Below the pieces are notes generated by a model. It was not told the DNA's origin. It searched no databases and was given only the letters and a program-made list of their open reading frames with translations. Below are positions 1 through 5,857 of a stretch of DNA of 14,338 bases, one piece after another. The DNA is from Thermococci archaeon (GTDB lineage: Archaea > Methanobacteriota_B > Thermococci > Methanofastidiosales > B48-G16), in NCBI GenBank assembly GCA_003660605.1, contig QMUN01000002.1:1-14338 (forward strand). The letters are read 5' to 3'. How positions within the stretch are numbered: the stretch's first letter is position 1; each line of letters begins with the position of its first letter. Made by a program: the position numbers and the translations under genes.

Positions 1-1245
1 GCGGATACAGAAAAAATTGTAAAACTCTACAAAAAAGGCTATGACCTAATTATTGGAACTATCCATTTTGATGATAATACCGTGCCGTACCAGGTGGTTG
101 CATACCAGGATGGAAAGACATCTCCCTATGAAACAACTGCACCCGATACTAACGGAAACTTCGTTATGGAAGTAGAGATAGGACATACGTATGAAATAGG
201 TGTTGTCGGATACGAGGATCAAAAAGTAAGGGTAGTTCTCAGCCAGACACTCGATTCACCAAAGACAAATCCGATAACTATAAGTATTTCGGGGTCGGTA
301 TATGGTGTAGTGGCCGATGAGTTAGGAAAAAGAATTGTTGGAGCTACTGTAAAACTGTATACACAGGAAGGTACCCTCGTTACGAGCGTAACATCATCTA
401 ACATGGGATTTACGATAGACAGTGTGGCACCGGGAAGTTATTATATTGAGATAGAGATGGAAGGCTACGAGAAGTTCAAATCCAGCGTATTTAGCGTGAA
501 GCCTAAAGAAAGGTACAATATAGAAACGCTTGAAATGAAGTCAAAAAAGGGCATACTTACTGTAGCGATACACGATAAAGATGAGAATAAGCTGGATGCC
601 ACTGTGAAGATCATGCTTAATGGTGATATTGTAGAAGAGAAAACTGCAGAGAACGGAGAAGCGTCATTCCAATTGGAGGGCGGTAAATACACAATAGAAG
701 TAAGTCTTGAGGGATACAATACAGAGACAGTGGAAGTGGATGTTTTCGGAGGAAAGACGGTCACAAAGAGTATTATCCTATCCTCTGAAATTGTAACAAC
801 GCCGCCTCCAATTAAAAAGGGAAATTTGAAAATAACTGTCAAAGATGAAAAGGGAAATCCTATTCCAGATGTAAATGTTTTCATTGATAACGAGATGAAA
901 GGTAAGACCGATGAAGACGGAATACTGCTTATAGAAAACATAGAAGAAGGCGGGCACTCGATAAGAGTTACAAAAGCAGGATATATAGACAAATCGTTTA
1001 CAAAAGACGTAGTTGCAGACCAAACTGTGGAAGAATCCGCTACAATCACGGAAGAGAAGCCGCCGAGCAATAAATTGAAGTACTATGCCGTAGCTATAGT
1101 AGCGGTCTTGGTAGTTCTATTCTTCCTCTTTAGGACAAAGAAGATCTCTCCAAAGATTCCAAAAAGAAAAGAGCCTTTCGAAGAAGAAAAAGTTAAGCCC
1201 AAGCCTTCAAAACCGGGTGGACTTCCAAGAAAACCAAAGATCTAA
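1..1245 (+). CDS. Surface protein with repeated Ig-like/carboxypeptidase-regulatory-like modules and C-terminal membrane anchor (5' end outside window)
   Basis: The frame is open from the first base, so the gene begins before the window; the GTG at 82 is only an internal codon. Counting window codons, three beta-rich modules follow one another: about 97-178 (GSVYGVVADELG...VGATVKLYT, carboxypeptidase-regulatory-like), 184-250 and 274-350. Each carries the pattern of a variable insert, a turn rich in G/E/N, and a Y-x-I-x-V strand ending in GY (EGYEKF, EGYNTE, AGYIDK), as in PEGA or CarboxypepD_reg folds. A proline linker (TTPPP) precedes the third module. Codons 361-377 form one hydrophobic helix (YYAVAIVAVLVVLFFLF), followed by a Lys/Pro-rich tail of about 37 residues, so the modules are probably outside the cell and the tail in the cytoplasm. 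Any signal peptide lies outside the window. The role is unknown; adhesion or envelope structure is a guess. Confidence 0.85.
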   Translation, partial: ADTEKIVKLYKKGYDLIIGTIHFDDNTVPYQVVAYQDGKTSPYETTAPDTNGNFVMEVEIGHTYEIGVVGYEDQKVRVVLSQTLDSPKTNPITISISGSVYGVVADELGKRIVGATVKLYTQEGTLVTSVTSSNMGFTIDSVAPGSYYIEIEMEGYEKFKSSVFSVKPKERYNIETLEMKSKKGILTVAIHDKDENKLDATVKIMLNGDIVEEKTAENGEASFQLEGGKYTIEVSLEGYNTETVEVDVFGGKTVTKSIILSSEIVTTPPPIKKGNLKITVKDEKGNPIPDVNVFIDNEMKGKTDEDGILLIENIEEGGHSIRVTKAGYIDKSFTKDVVADQTVEESATITEEKPPSNKLKYYAVAIVAVLVVLFFLFRTKKISPKIPKRKEPFEEEKVKPKPSKPGGLPRKPKI

Positions 1246-1589
1246 CATCTTTTTTTTATTTCATTTAAAAGATCTTTAAAACCTTCAATTATTGCTTTTC
1301 TTTCTTCATTTCTCTCTTTTAAATCGTACTTCATGATCGCTGATTTTATTATATCCACACATTCTTCTGTTATTTTTCCATCTATCCATGATTTTGCAAC
1401 TATTTTCTCTACAAAATCACCTTTCTTGTGTTTATCACTTCTTCTTGGAGATTCAATTTTCGAGAGCGTAAGCGCTTCAGCTAAACAGGAATTTGGAACT
1501 TTTACTCCATCGTATTCTCCCAGAACCTGCGATTTGGCTAATGAATAAACAAAATTTATAAAGGAGTCTCCAAATTTTTCCAGTGACAT
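1242..1589 (-). CDS. RNase III-fold small protein (catalytic domain only)
   Basis: 115 residues. The N-terminus SLEKFGDSFINFVYSLA aligns with the RNase III signature E-x-L-E-F-L-G-D-(A/S)-x-L, giving E4 and D8. Further on, VPNSCLAEAL resembles the V-N-x-x-x-L-A-E segment. GDFVEKIVAKSWIDGKITEE aligns with the second motif D-x-(F/V)-E-A-x-(I/V)-G-A-x-(Y/F)-x-D, giving D58 and E61. The four metal-binding acidic positions of RNase III therefore appear present in the right order. There is no double-stranded RNA-binding domain, so the protein resembles stand-alone Mini-III-like catalytic domains. It would act on structured RNA, possibly rRNA, as a dimer; substrate and activity are inferred. The ATG lies 2 nt after the rpo11 stop, so it is the last gene of the dph2-csl4-rpo11 operon. 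Its stop overlaps the convergent surface protein gene by 4 bp. Confidence 0.62.
   Translation of the reverse strand: MSLEKFGDSFINFVYSLAKSQVLGEYDGVKVPNSCLAEALTLSKIESPRRSDKHKKGDFVEKIVAKSWIDGKITEECVDIIKSAIMKYDLKERNEERKAIIEGFKDLLNEIKKRC
1250..1257 (+). terminator. Oligo-T terminator candidate for the surface protein gene
   Basis: A run of eight T begins five bases after the stop codon of the upstream + strand gene. Archaeal transcription commonly terminates at oligo-T without a required hairpin. The run lies inside the 3' end of the convergent gene, where it is read as lysine codons. Termination here is inferred, not shown. Confidence 0.45.
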
Positions 1590-1591
1590 TT

Positions 1592-1873
1592 TTATACCTT
1601 ATCAATAAGTTCCTCTCTAAATTTTTTTGCAAGAGTTTTTGTTTTTTTTGCTGCCTTTGTCAATGCCTTTACAGGTGATTCTTTTCCATCTGTGACGAGT
1701 TTAAATATCGGTTTGTCCCTCTCTGTTAACGGATGGACTATTCTGTATGCTGCAAAACTTACGTGATTATCCTCATGCAGAATTTTTCTCAAAAGATTTG
1801 CAAATGTATCATCTTCTCCGATAATTCTGAACTCCAGTTCATTTTTTTGAGACTTTAATATTTCTATCTCCAT
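1592..1873 (-). CDS. rpo11: DNA-directed RNA polymerase subunit Rpo11 (RpoL)
   Basis: 93 residues, the normal length for the archaeal homologue of eukaryotic Rpb11/AC19. The segment DDTFANLLRKIL followed by YRIVHPLTERDKP is the characteristic dimerisation core that pairs with Rpo3 in the RNAP assembly platform; its dimer partner is not in the window. The C-terminal half is a Lys-rich helix. The ATG is preceded by a good ribosome site (GAGGTGAG on the - strand, about 1877-1884), which overlaps the csl4 stop codon; the gap to csl4 is 9 nt. Co-transcription with dph2 and csl4 is very likely. The family assignment is secure. Confidence 0.95.
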   Translation of the reverse strand: MEIEILKSQKNELEFRIIGEDDTFANLLRKILHEDNHVSFAAYRIVHPLTERDKPIFKLVTDGKESPVKALTKAAKKTKTLAKKFREELIDKV

Positions 1874-1882
1874 TTTCTCACC

Positions 1883-2458
1883 TCAAAAAACTCCTTTCCT
1901 ATAATCTGAAGCTATCTTTCTAAACTCGGTATTGCCGCAATTGGGACATTCAAGTTTATTATCCTTTTTTTCCAGAGGATGCTTACATTTGGAGCAGTAA
2001 GCTTTTATCACTCCAAGATTCTCTTCAATTGTGGAAAGCTCGATAGGTGTCCTTTTTACATTCGCTACTTTAGCTCTAACGAGATCGCCAGTTTGAAACT
2101 CGCGCGAGATATCTGTCACATATCTTCTACTAGTCTGCGATATATATATCCTCGCCATTGGGGAAGCGGCCAGAGCTCTTTGAGAGTTTTTCTTTAATGC
2201 AATGATCTCCACCATTGCTATTTTTTCTCTAATGCCCGTTACCTCACAGAGCACTATGTCTCCTTCTTTAGGTACTGGTGGAACATCTGTTAGAGGATCA
2301 ACAAAAGCTTTCTTTTTTTCAAAATCCAGTTTTGCGATGCCTGCTATCGAGGAATAGACCTTACCTCCATCTTCATACGCACCATATCCTGGAATAAACT
2401 CTTCACTTACTCCCAGAAGATCTCCCGGGAGAACAAATTCTCCATTTTTCTTTGTCAT
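1883..2458 (-). CDS. csl4: Exosome complex RNA-binding subunit Csl4
   Basis: 191 residues. Csl4 forms part of the RNA-binding cap of the archaeal exosome, on top of the Rrp41/Rrp42 ring, and guides RNA into the 3'-5' degrading or tailing chamber. The N-terminal barrel (LPGDLLGVSEEFIPGYGAY, residues 10-28) is typical. An S1 domain spans about 64-145 (EGDIVLCEVTGI ... FQTGDLVRAKVANV). A C-terminal zinc ribbon has C155-x2-C158 and C171-x2-C174. All expected domains are present and of usual length. The start codon abuts the dph2 stop with no gap, so the two are translationally coupled. Exosome ring subunits are not in this window. Confidence 0.95.
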   Translation of the reverse strand: MTKKNGEFVLPGDLLGVSEEFIPGYGAYEDGGKVYSSIAGIAKLDFEKKKAFVDPLTDVPPVPKEGDIVLCEVTGIREKIAMVEIIALKKNSQRALAASPMARIYISQTSRRYVTDISREFQTGDLVRAKVANVKRTPIELSTIEENLGVIKAYCSKCKHPLEKKDNKLECPNCGNTEFRKIASDYRKGVF

Positions 2459-3433
2459 TTAAATACCTCCTATTACATCAAACTCATATTCTTTTGTTTG
2501 ACTTATTAAACTTACCTCACTCACCGTTAATATAGGTTTTTCGTATCTTGATTGATCGTCTATTGCTATCCTGGGGCAGGCACAGATAACGTAGGCATCC
2601 ATATTAAAACCTCTAAGTTCCTCAGGACTTATCTCCCTTGTTAAAAAGATATAAGCTTTTTTCCCTAAGTTTTTCAGCTCTTTTTTGATATATAACGCTT
2701 CTTTCATTCTGTACTGTCCTTTTCTAGTCGAGACAATGAGACCAAATTTTTCTGCATCTTTTGCCTTTTCTATAACTGCATACCTTTTTTTTAGAAGTTT
2801 TGTTTTCTCATGCTCCAAATTTTCTATTTTTTTTGTATATGGATCTATGAGAAATACCTCTTTTCCTGTATTGAGGGTTATACCGAGAGGATGAAAGTAT
2901 CCAGTTCCTATATAAAGGAAATAATCAACTTTATCCTCAATGTTCGTGCACACTGAAAAATTGCAGCCCAAAACCTGGCCATCATACTTTATTCTTTCCG
3001 TGCCTTTGCCTATATAAACATTAAATCCGCTACTTTTTAAAAAGCTTTCTGCATTTTTCAGTTGCGGTATGTGCTGAACTGTAGTTGCCAGTCCTATGTT
3101 TTTTCCTTTTTTTTCCAAATGATCAAGATTTTTTTTGAGTGAAGGAACAAGATCGATATCATCAAATACCTCCATGAATATTACAGGTATTTTAAACTTC
3201 AGGGGAATCTCTGCATGTCCGAAATGGATCAGACAGTCGCAGAAACTAAGTTCCTCATCTGCTACATCACACGCCCCATATGTATTACCTCCATAAATAA
3301 AAACTTCATAATCGAGCATATCAGCTATTTCAATAGCTTTTGACTTAAGACCTTCAGGGAACTGGAGTCCCACTTTTTTGGGATTTAATTTTCTCAGTTC
3401 TTCTAAGAGTTTTTCTTTATCTATCTGCAACAT
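2459..3433 (-). CDS. dph2: Diphthamide biosynthesis enzyme Dph2 (3-amino-3-carboxypropyl transferase)
   Basis: 324 residues, close to the usual archaeal length. Dph2 uses a [4Fe-4S] cluster and S-adenosylmethionine to transfer a 3-amino-3-carboxypropyl group to the conserved histidine of elongation factor 2, the first step of diphthamide synthesis. The three cluster-binding cysteines that mark the family, one per domain, are visible: C55 in YGACDVADEE, C157 in VLGCNFSVC and C286 in ICACPRIAIDD. Other family signatures are QFPEGLK (24-30) and HFGHAEIP (70-77). It is the first gene of the - strand operon with csl4, rpo11 and the RNase III-like gene. A TATA box lies about 25 nt before the ATG, so the transcript is probably leaderless. 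Confidence 0.95.
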   Translation of the reverse strand: MLQIDKEKLLEELRKLNPKKVGLQFPEGLKSKAIEIADMLDYEVFIYGGNTYGACDVADEELSFCDCLIHFGHAEIPLKFKIPVIFMEVFDDIDLVPSLKKNLDHLEKKGKNIGLATTVQHIPQLKNAESFLKSSGFNVYIGKGTERIKYDGQVLGCNFSVCTNIEDKVDYFLYIGTGYFHPLGITLNTGKEVFLIDPYTKKIENLEHEKTKLLKKRYAVIEKAKDAEKFGLIVSTRKGQYRMKEALYIKKELKNLGKKAYIFLTREISPEELRGFNMDAYVICACPRIAIDDQSRYEKPILTVSEVSLISQTKEYEFDVIGGI

Positions 3434-3453
3434 AGAGAAACTTGTTTTTTATA

Positions 3454-3461
3454 TATTTAAA
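3454..3461 (-). promoter_or_regulatory. TATA box of the dph2-csl4-rpo11 operon
   Basis: On the - strand this reads TTTAAATA, followed by TATAAAAAA. Its centre is about 25 bp upstream of the dph2 ATG, the distance expected when transcription starts at or near the start codon. No Shine-Dalgarno site precedes dph2, which agrees with a leaderless transcript. Confidence 0.6.
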
Positions 3462-3508
3462 GTTGAGGATGATTTTTTTCATGCTCTTTCATCTCATAGA
3501 CCAATACA

Positions 3509-3516
3509 TTTATATA
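3509..3516 (+). promoter_or_regulatory. TATA box of the first vapBC pair
   Basis: TTTATATA, a near-consensus archaeal TATA box, is centred about 27 bp upstream of the antitoxin ATG at 3540. No ribosome site is present in the gap, so a leaderless mRNA is expected. This supports the ATG at 3540 as the start; the frame stays open upstream to about 3378, but that part overlaps the dph2 promoter and does not look like protein. Confidence 0.65.
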
Positions 3517-3520
3517 GTTG

Positions 3521-3532
3521 TGTATGCATACA
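3521..3532. promoter_or_regulatory. 12-bp perfect palindrome, candidate VapB operator
   Basis: TGTATGCATACA is a perfect inverted repeat placed between the TATA box and the start codon of the vapBC pair. Antitoxins of type II systems usually repress their own operon by binding palindromes at this position. Binding is inferred from position and symmetry only. Confidence 0.5.
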
Positions 3533-3539
3533 TAGATGC

Positions 3540-3758
3540 ATGGGAACAAAAACAATATCCATAAAAGATAGCGTGTATGAAATTCTCAAGAGATCCAAAA
3601 AAGAAGACGAGAGTTTCAGCGATGTCATAGAAAGATTAGCGAAGGAAAAAAATATAGATCTCATGAGCTTTTTTGGAGGATTAAAAGACAGAGAAGTATT
3701 AGATTCCATAGAAAAAGACTCCAAGAAAATAAGAGAACTCTCAAAAGTGAGACTATGA
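3540..3758 (+). CDS. vapB: VapB-type antitoxin (DUF217/COG1753-like)
   Basis: 72 residues. The N-terminus GTKTISIKDSVYEILKR followed by ESFSDVIERLAKE matches the small archaeal antitoxin family related to ribbon-helix-helix proteins (DUF217, VapB_antitox). The first part should bind DNA as a dimer; the charged C-terminal tail (DSIEKDSKKIRELSKVRL) would wrap and block the toxin. The stop TGA overlaps the toxin ATG (ATGA, 4 bp), the classic arrangement that couples translation of antitoxin and toxin. Regulation is probably by self-repression through the palindrome just upstream. Confidence 0.85.
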   Translation: MGTKTISIKDSVYEILKRSKKEDESFSDVIERLAKEKNIDLMSFFGGLKDREVLDSIEKDSKKIRELSKVRL

Positions 3759-4144
3759 TAATACTCGACACAAGTTTTCTCATTGACTTCTTCAGAGGAA
3801 AAGAAGAAACGCTACATGTTATTGCCGATGCAGATGTGGCGACCACCGTAATTACATATTATGAAATCTTTTCTGGGATATTTCACAAGAAAGCGAGAAA
3901 AGAAGAGAAGTTTTTCAGAAGGTTCTTTTCTGAAATAAGAATCCTGAATTTGGATATGAACTCAGCAGAGAAATCCAGTGAGATAATGGCAAGACTCCTC
4001 AAAATGGGAGTTTCAGTAAATGCACTCGACGTAATAATTGCAGGTATTTCTGTGGCGCATGGAGTAGAGAAGATTGTCTCGAAAGACAGGGATTTTGTAG
4101 AAATAGCGAAAATGACTGATTTAGAAGCAGTTATCTATTGGTAA
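3755..4144 (+). CDS. vapC: VapC-type PIN-domain toxin ribonuclease
   Basis: 129 residues, typical VapC size. PIN nucleases bind Mg2+ or Mn2+ through a cluster of acidic residues, all visible here: D5 (ILDTSFLIDF), E37 (TYYEIFSG), D92 (NALDVIIAG) and D111/D113 (SKDRDF). The protein should cleave RNA; known VapC targets include tRNA and rRNA, but the target of this one cannot be read from the sequence. The start is fixed by the 4-bp ATGA overlap with the antitoxin. The frame is intact and no active-site residue is missing, so the toxin is probably functional and held by its antitoxin. Confidence 0.88.
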   Translation: MIILDTSFLIDFFRGKEETLHVIADADVATTVITYYEIFSGIFHKKARKEEKFFRRFFSEIRILNLDMNSAEKSSEIMARLLKMGVSVNALDVIIAGISVAHGVEKIVSKDRDFVEIAKMTDLEAVIYW

Positions 4145-4171
4145 TGAGAATTGTTAAAAAGCAAGAGAGAA

Positions 4172-4179
4172 TATTTAAA
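4172..4179 (+). promoter_or_regulatory. TATA box before the HicB-like relic
   Basis: TATTTAAA is centred about 28 bp upstream of the ATG at 4204. The promoter seems preserved although the coding frame downstream is broken. Confidence 0.4.
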
Positions 4180-4203
4180 TAATCCAAACCTCTTATTAAA
4201 AAT

Positions 4204-4372
4204 ATGAAAACATTGACAGCCATATTCTACAAGGAAGATACGTATGTTGCAGAGTGCCCTGAGGCAGGAACATTCAGAGGAAACAATAGAAGACACTTTG
4301 AAAAATCTCAAAGAGACTACTGAGCTTTATTTAGAGGAATTCCCATTGAAAGGTGAAAGGAGTCTGTTATAA
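4204..4372 (+). pseudogene. HicB-family (UPF0150-like) antitoxin, frameshifted
   Basis: The first frame from ATG 4204 gives MKTLTAIFYKEDTYVAECPE followed by AGTF, the N-terminus of short HicB-type proteins, and then runs to a stop at 4321. From about 4280 a different frame continues the same family: ETIEDTLKNLKETTELYLEE followed by FP, ending in TAA at 4370-4372. The two halves fit one small protein of about 56-60 residues whose frame was broken between about 4272 and 4280, where the family usually has a short S-Q-G segment; a small net deletion there would explain it. No HicA-like toxin gene lies next to it. This is either a decayed antitoxin or a sequencing error. The family call rests on my recognition of both halves. 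Confidence 0.72.
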
Positions 4373-4379
4373 AGTAAAC

Positions 4380-4389
4380 TTTTTATAAG
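4380..4389 (+). promoter_or_regulatory. TATA box of the second TA pair
   Basis: TTTTTATAAG lies about 30-39 bp upstream of the ATG at 4419. Transcription would begin about 4410, giving a leader of only a few bases that holds a weak ribosome site (GTGAG, 4411-4415). Confidence 0.45.
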
Positions 4390-4418
4390 TAAAACACAAA
4401 GTATAAAGCAGTGAGAAA

Positions 4419-4610
4419 ATGGAAAAGAACACATTCATATCAAAAAAGATAATAGATCAACTGAGAACAGAAGATATAGAGATCATAGTTAAAGAGAATT
4501 ATATCATTCTGAAGCCCAAATCATTAACAGAAAAGGTAAGGGGGATTGTAAAAGGATCTAAGTTATCGGATGAAGAGCTTGAAGAGATATATCTCAAGAT
4601 GAAAGGATGA
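4419..4610 (+). CDS. Small antitoxin-like protein partnered with PIN toxin
   Basis: 63 residues. The first half (KNTFISKKIIDQL, then IEIIVKENYIILKPKSL) forms short alternating strands similar to AbrB/VapB-like DNA-binding antitoxins. The second half (SLTEKVRGIVKGSKLSDEEL) resembles the toxin-binding tails of archaeal PIN-associated antitoxins, with the common pattern of a G-(I/L)-x-K-G turn before an acidic helix. I do not recognise a named family. Size, position 4 nt before a PIN-domain gene and the tail pattern support antitoxin function. It has its own TATA box and weak ribosome site, so the pair is expressed apart from the genes upstream. Confidence 0.65.
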   Translation: MEKNTFISKKIIDQLRTEDIEIIVKENYIILKPKSLTEKVRGIVKGSKLSDEELEEIYLKMKG

Positions 4611-4614
4611 TCCG

Positions 4615-5115
4615 ATGCTTCTTACAGATTTTGATCGGAAAGAAGATATATTTGTTGATGCCAATATATTCATTTATAATGCTGTAGATCATGAAAAATA
4701 TGGTCAGTCCTCAACTGATTTTCTATTAAGAATTGAGAAAGAGGAGATAAAAGCATTCACTGATTCCTTAGTATTAGATGAAGTCTTTTTTAAGATACTC
4801 ATAGCGGAGGCTTCAAAGTATACAGAAACAAAAAATATAAAGGATTTAAGAAAAATAATCAGAAGTTCTAAAGCAGTATACAATCCTGTAAAAGAATATA
4901 GGGATTATATATCAGAACTCTCTCTATCTGGTCTGAAAATTCTGAGTGTAGACTCGAAAATAGCCTTAGACTCAATAGACATAGCAGAAAAATACAATCT
5001 TTTAACTGCAGATGCTATTCATGTAACAACATGCAGATTCTATAATATAAAGAATATAGCAACTAAGGACAAAGATTTTGGCAGAGTTGATTTCTTAAAA
5101 GTGTGGAAACCGTAA
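4615..5115 (+). CDS. PIN-domain toxin ribonuclease (VapC-like, longer form)
   Basis: 166 residues, longer than the usual 120-140 of VapC. PIN motifs are complete: D15 with N17 (IFVDANIFIYNAV), E56 (LVLDEVFFKIL), D133 (LLTADAIHV) and D152/D154 (TKDKDF). The extra length is an N-terminal lead of about ten residues and an extended helical middle (residues 60-105). It should be a metal-dependent ribonuclease whose activity is kept in check by the small protein 4 nt upstream; the RNA target is unknown. It differs clearly in sequence and architecture from the PIN toxin at 3755-4144, so the two pairs are not a recent duplication. A T-rich stretch (TCTTTTTAA) right after the stop may end transcription. 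Confidence 0.82.
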   Translation: MLLTDFDRKEDIFVDANIFIYNAVDHEKYGQSSTDFLLRIEKEEIKAFTDSLVLDEVFFKILIAEASKYTETKNIKDLRKIIRSSKAVYNPVKEYRDYISELSLSGLKILSVDSKIALDSIDIAEKYNLLTADAIHVTTCRFYNIKNIATKDKDFGRVDFLKVWKP

Positions 5116-5165
5116 TCTTTTTAAACAGGAATATAGTTAGATAACATATCATTACGGGTGTGTTC

Positions 5166-5353
5166 ATGGTAACAAAGGAGGAACTTGGGGAGAAAATCCA
5201 GAAACTGAAGAGTGAGTATACTTCAGGAAGTATAACGAAGCGGAAGTATGAAAGGGGAGTTTTGGAGAAATAATCGATTTAGAACTTCCAAAGGAACAAA
5301 AAACAGTTATACCAAAAACATTTGAAACAAATGAAAATATTAGTTTTGGTTAA
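5166..5353 (+). pseudogene. SHOCT-like small gene, frameshifted
   Basis: From ATG 5166, preceded by a GGTG ribosome site, the frame gives 35 residues (VTKEELGEKIQKLKSEYTSG and SITKRKYERGVLEK) and stops at 5271-5273. The spacing L-x3-L...Y-x2-G-x-IT-x3-YE is that of SHOCT-type short domains. In the next frame, starting at 5270, the text continues IIDLELPKEQKTVIPKTFE and stops at 5351-5353. One extra A in the A-run at 5268-5270 would join the halves into a protein of 62 residues. Function is unknown; SHOCT domains often sit at the ends of other proteins, so this could be a fragment of a lost longer gene. The second half may also be chance. The end abuts the convergent bioY stop. Confidence 0.4.
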
Positions 5354-5857
5354 TCAATACAGAGAATAGTACCTCCTCACTTCTTTCGTAATTAAATAAG
5401 CTCCGAAAGCCTTGGCAATATCTCCTATTATAAAAGGTAACATCCCTATCAAAAAAGCGTTCTTAATACTTCCTACAAAAAGACACAGCCACGGCAATCC
5501 GAAAATGTATATTACAAAGCTTGCAATGATCATAGAGAGTAACATATTCTTTTTCTTTTCTATCAAAAAACCTGCAGTATATGCTGCGAAAATAAAGCCG
5601 ATCACGTAACCTCCTGTCGGACCCATCAAAACTCCGATACCCCCTTTCCCTCCTGCAAAAACAGGCATTCCAACTATACCCATGAAAAGGTAGATTATCA
5701 TAGAAATAGCACCTTTCCTCCCAAGGATTCCTCCAGCACAAAGAACAAAGAGAGTTTGAAGGCTTACAGGCACTATCTCTATAGGTATCTGAAACTGGGC
5801 AGCGATGCCAGTCAGAGCAGCAAAAAGAGCTGCCATTGTAAGCTCTGACGGTTTCAT
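5354..5857 (-). CDS. bioY: BioY, substrate-binding membrane component of biotin ECF transporter
   Basis: 167 residues from the ATG at 5857; a TTG one codon earlier is less likely. The protein has about six hydrophobic helices and the BioY signature GMPVFAGGKGG...LMGPTGGYVIGF (residues about 62-88), plus LPFIIGDIAKA near the C-terminus. BioY binds biotin in the membrane and works alone or with an ATPase pair and the EcfT scaffold; none of these partner genes is in the window. The ATG shares its A with the last base of the purA stop (TGATG), so bioY should be translated by re-initiation after purA. A link between purine and biotin supply is not an obvious pathway; the pairing may reflect shared control by the divergent regulator. 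Confidence 0.92.
   Translation of the reverse strand: MKPSELTMAALFAALTGIAAQFQIPIEIVPVSLQTLFVLCAGGILGRKGAISMIIYLFMGIVGMPVFAGGKGGIGVLMGPTGGYVIGFIFAAYTAGFLIEKKKNMLLSMIIASFVIYIFGLPWLCLFVGSIKNAFLIGMLPFIIGDIAKAFGAYLITKEVRRYYSLY

Noticed and set aside
82..84. GTG as start of the surface protein
   Set aside because: The same frame is open to base 1 with protein-like sequence and there is no ribosome site before the GTG, so the gene starts outside the window.
465..1070. Long open frame on the - strand opposite the surface protein
   Set aside because: It is a shadow of the + strand gene: Ser/Phe/Ile/Val-rich, no recognisable domain, no promoter or ribosome site.
3378..3539. N-terminal extension of the VapB antitoxin
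   Set aside because: It overlaps the dph2 5' end and promoter, does not resemble antitoxin sequence, and a TATA box with palindrome precedes the ATG at 3540.
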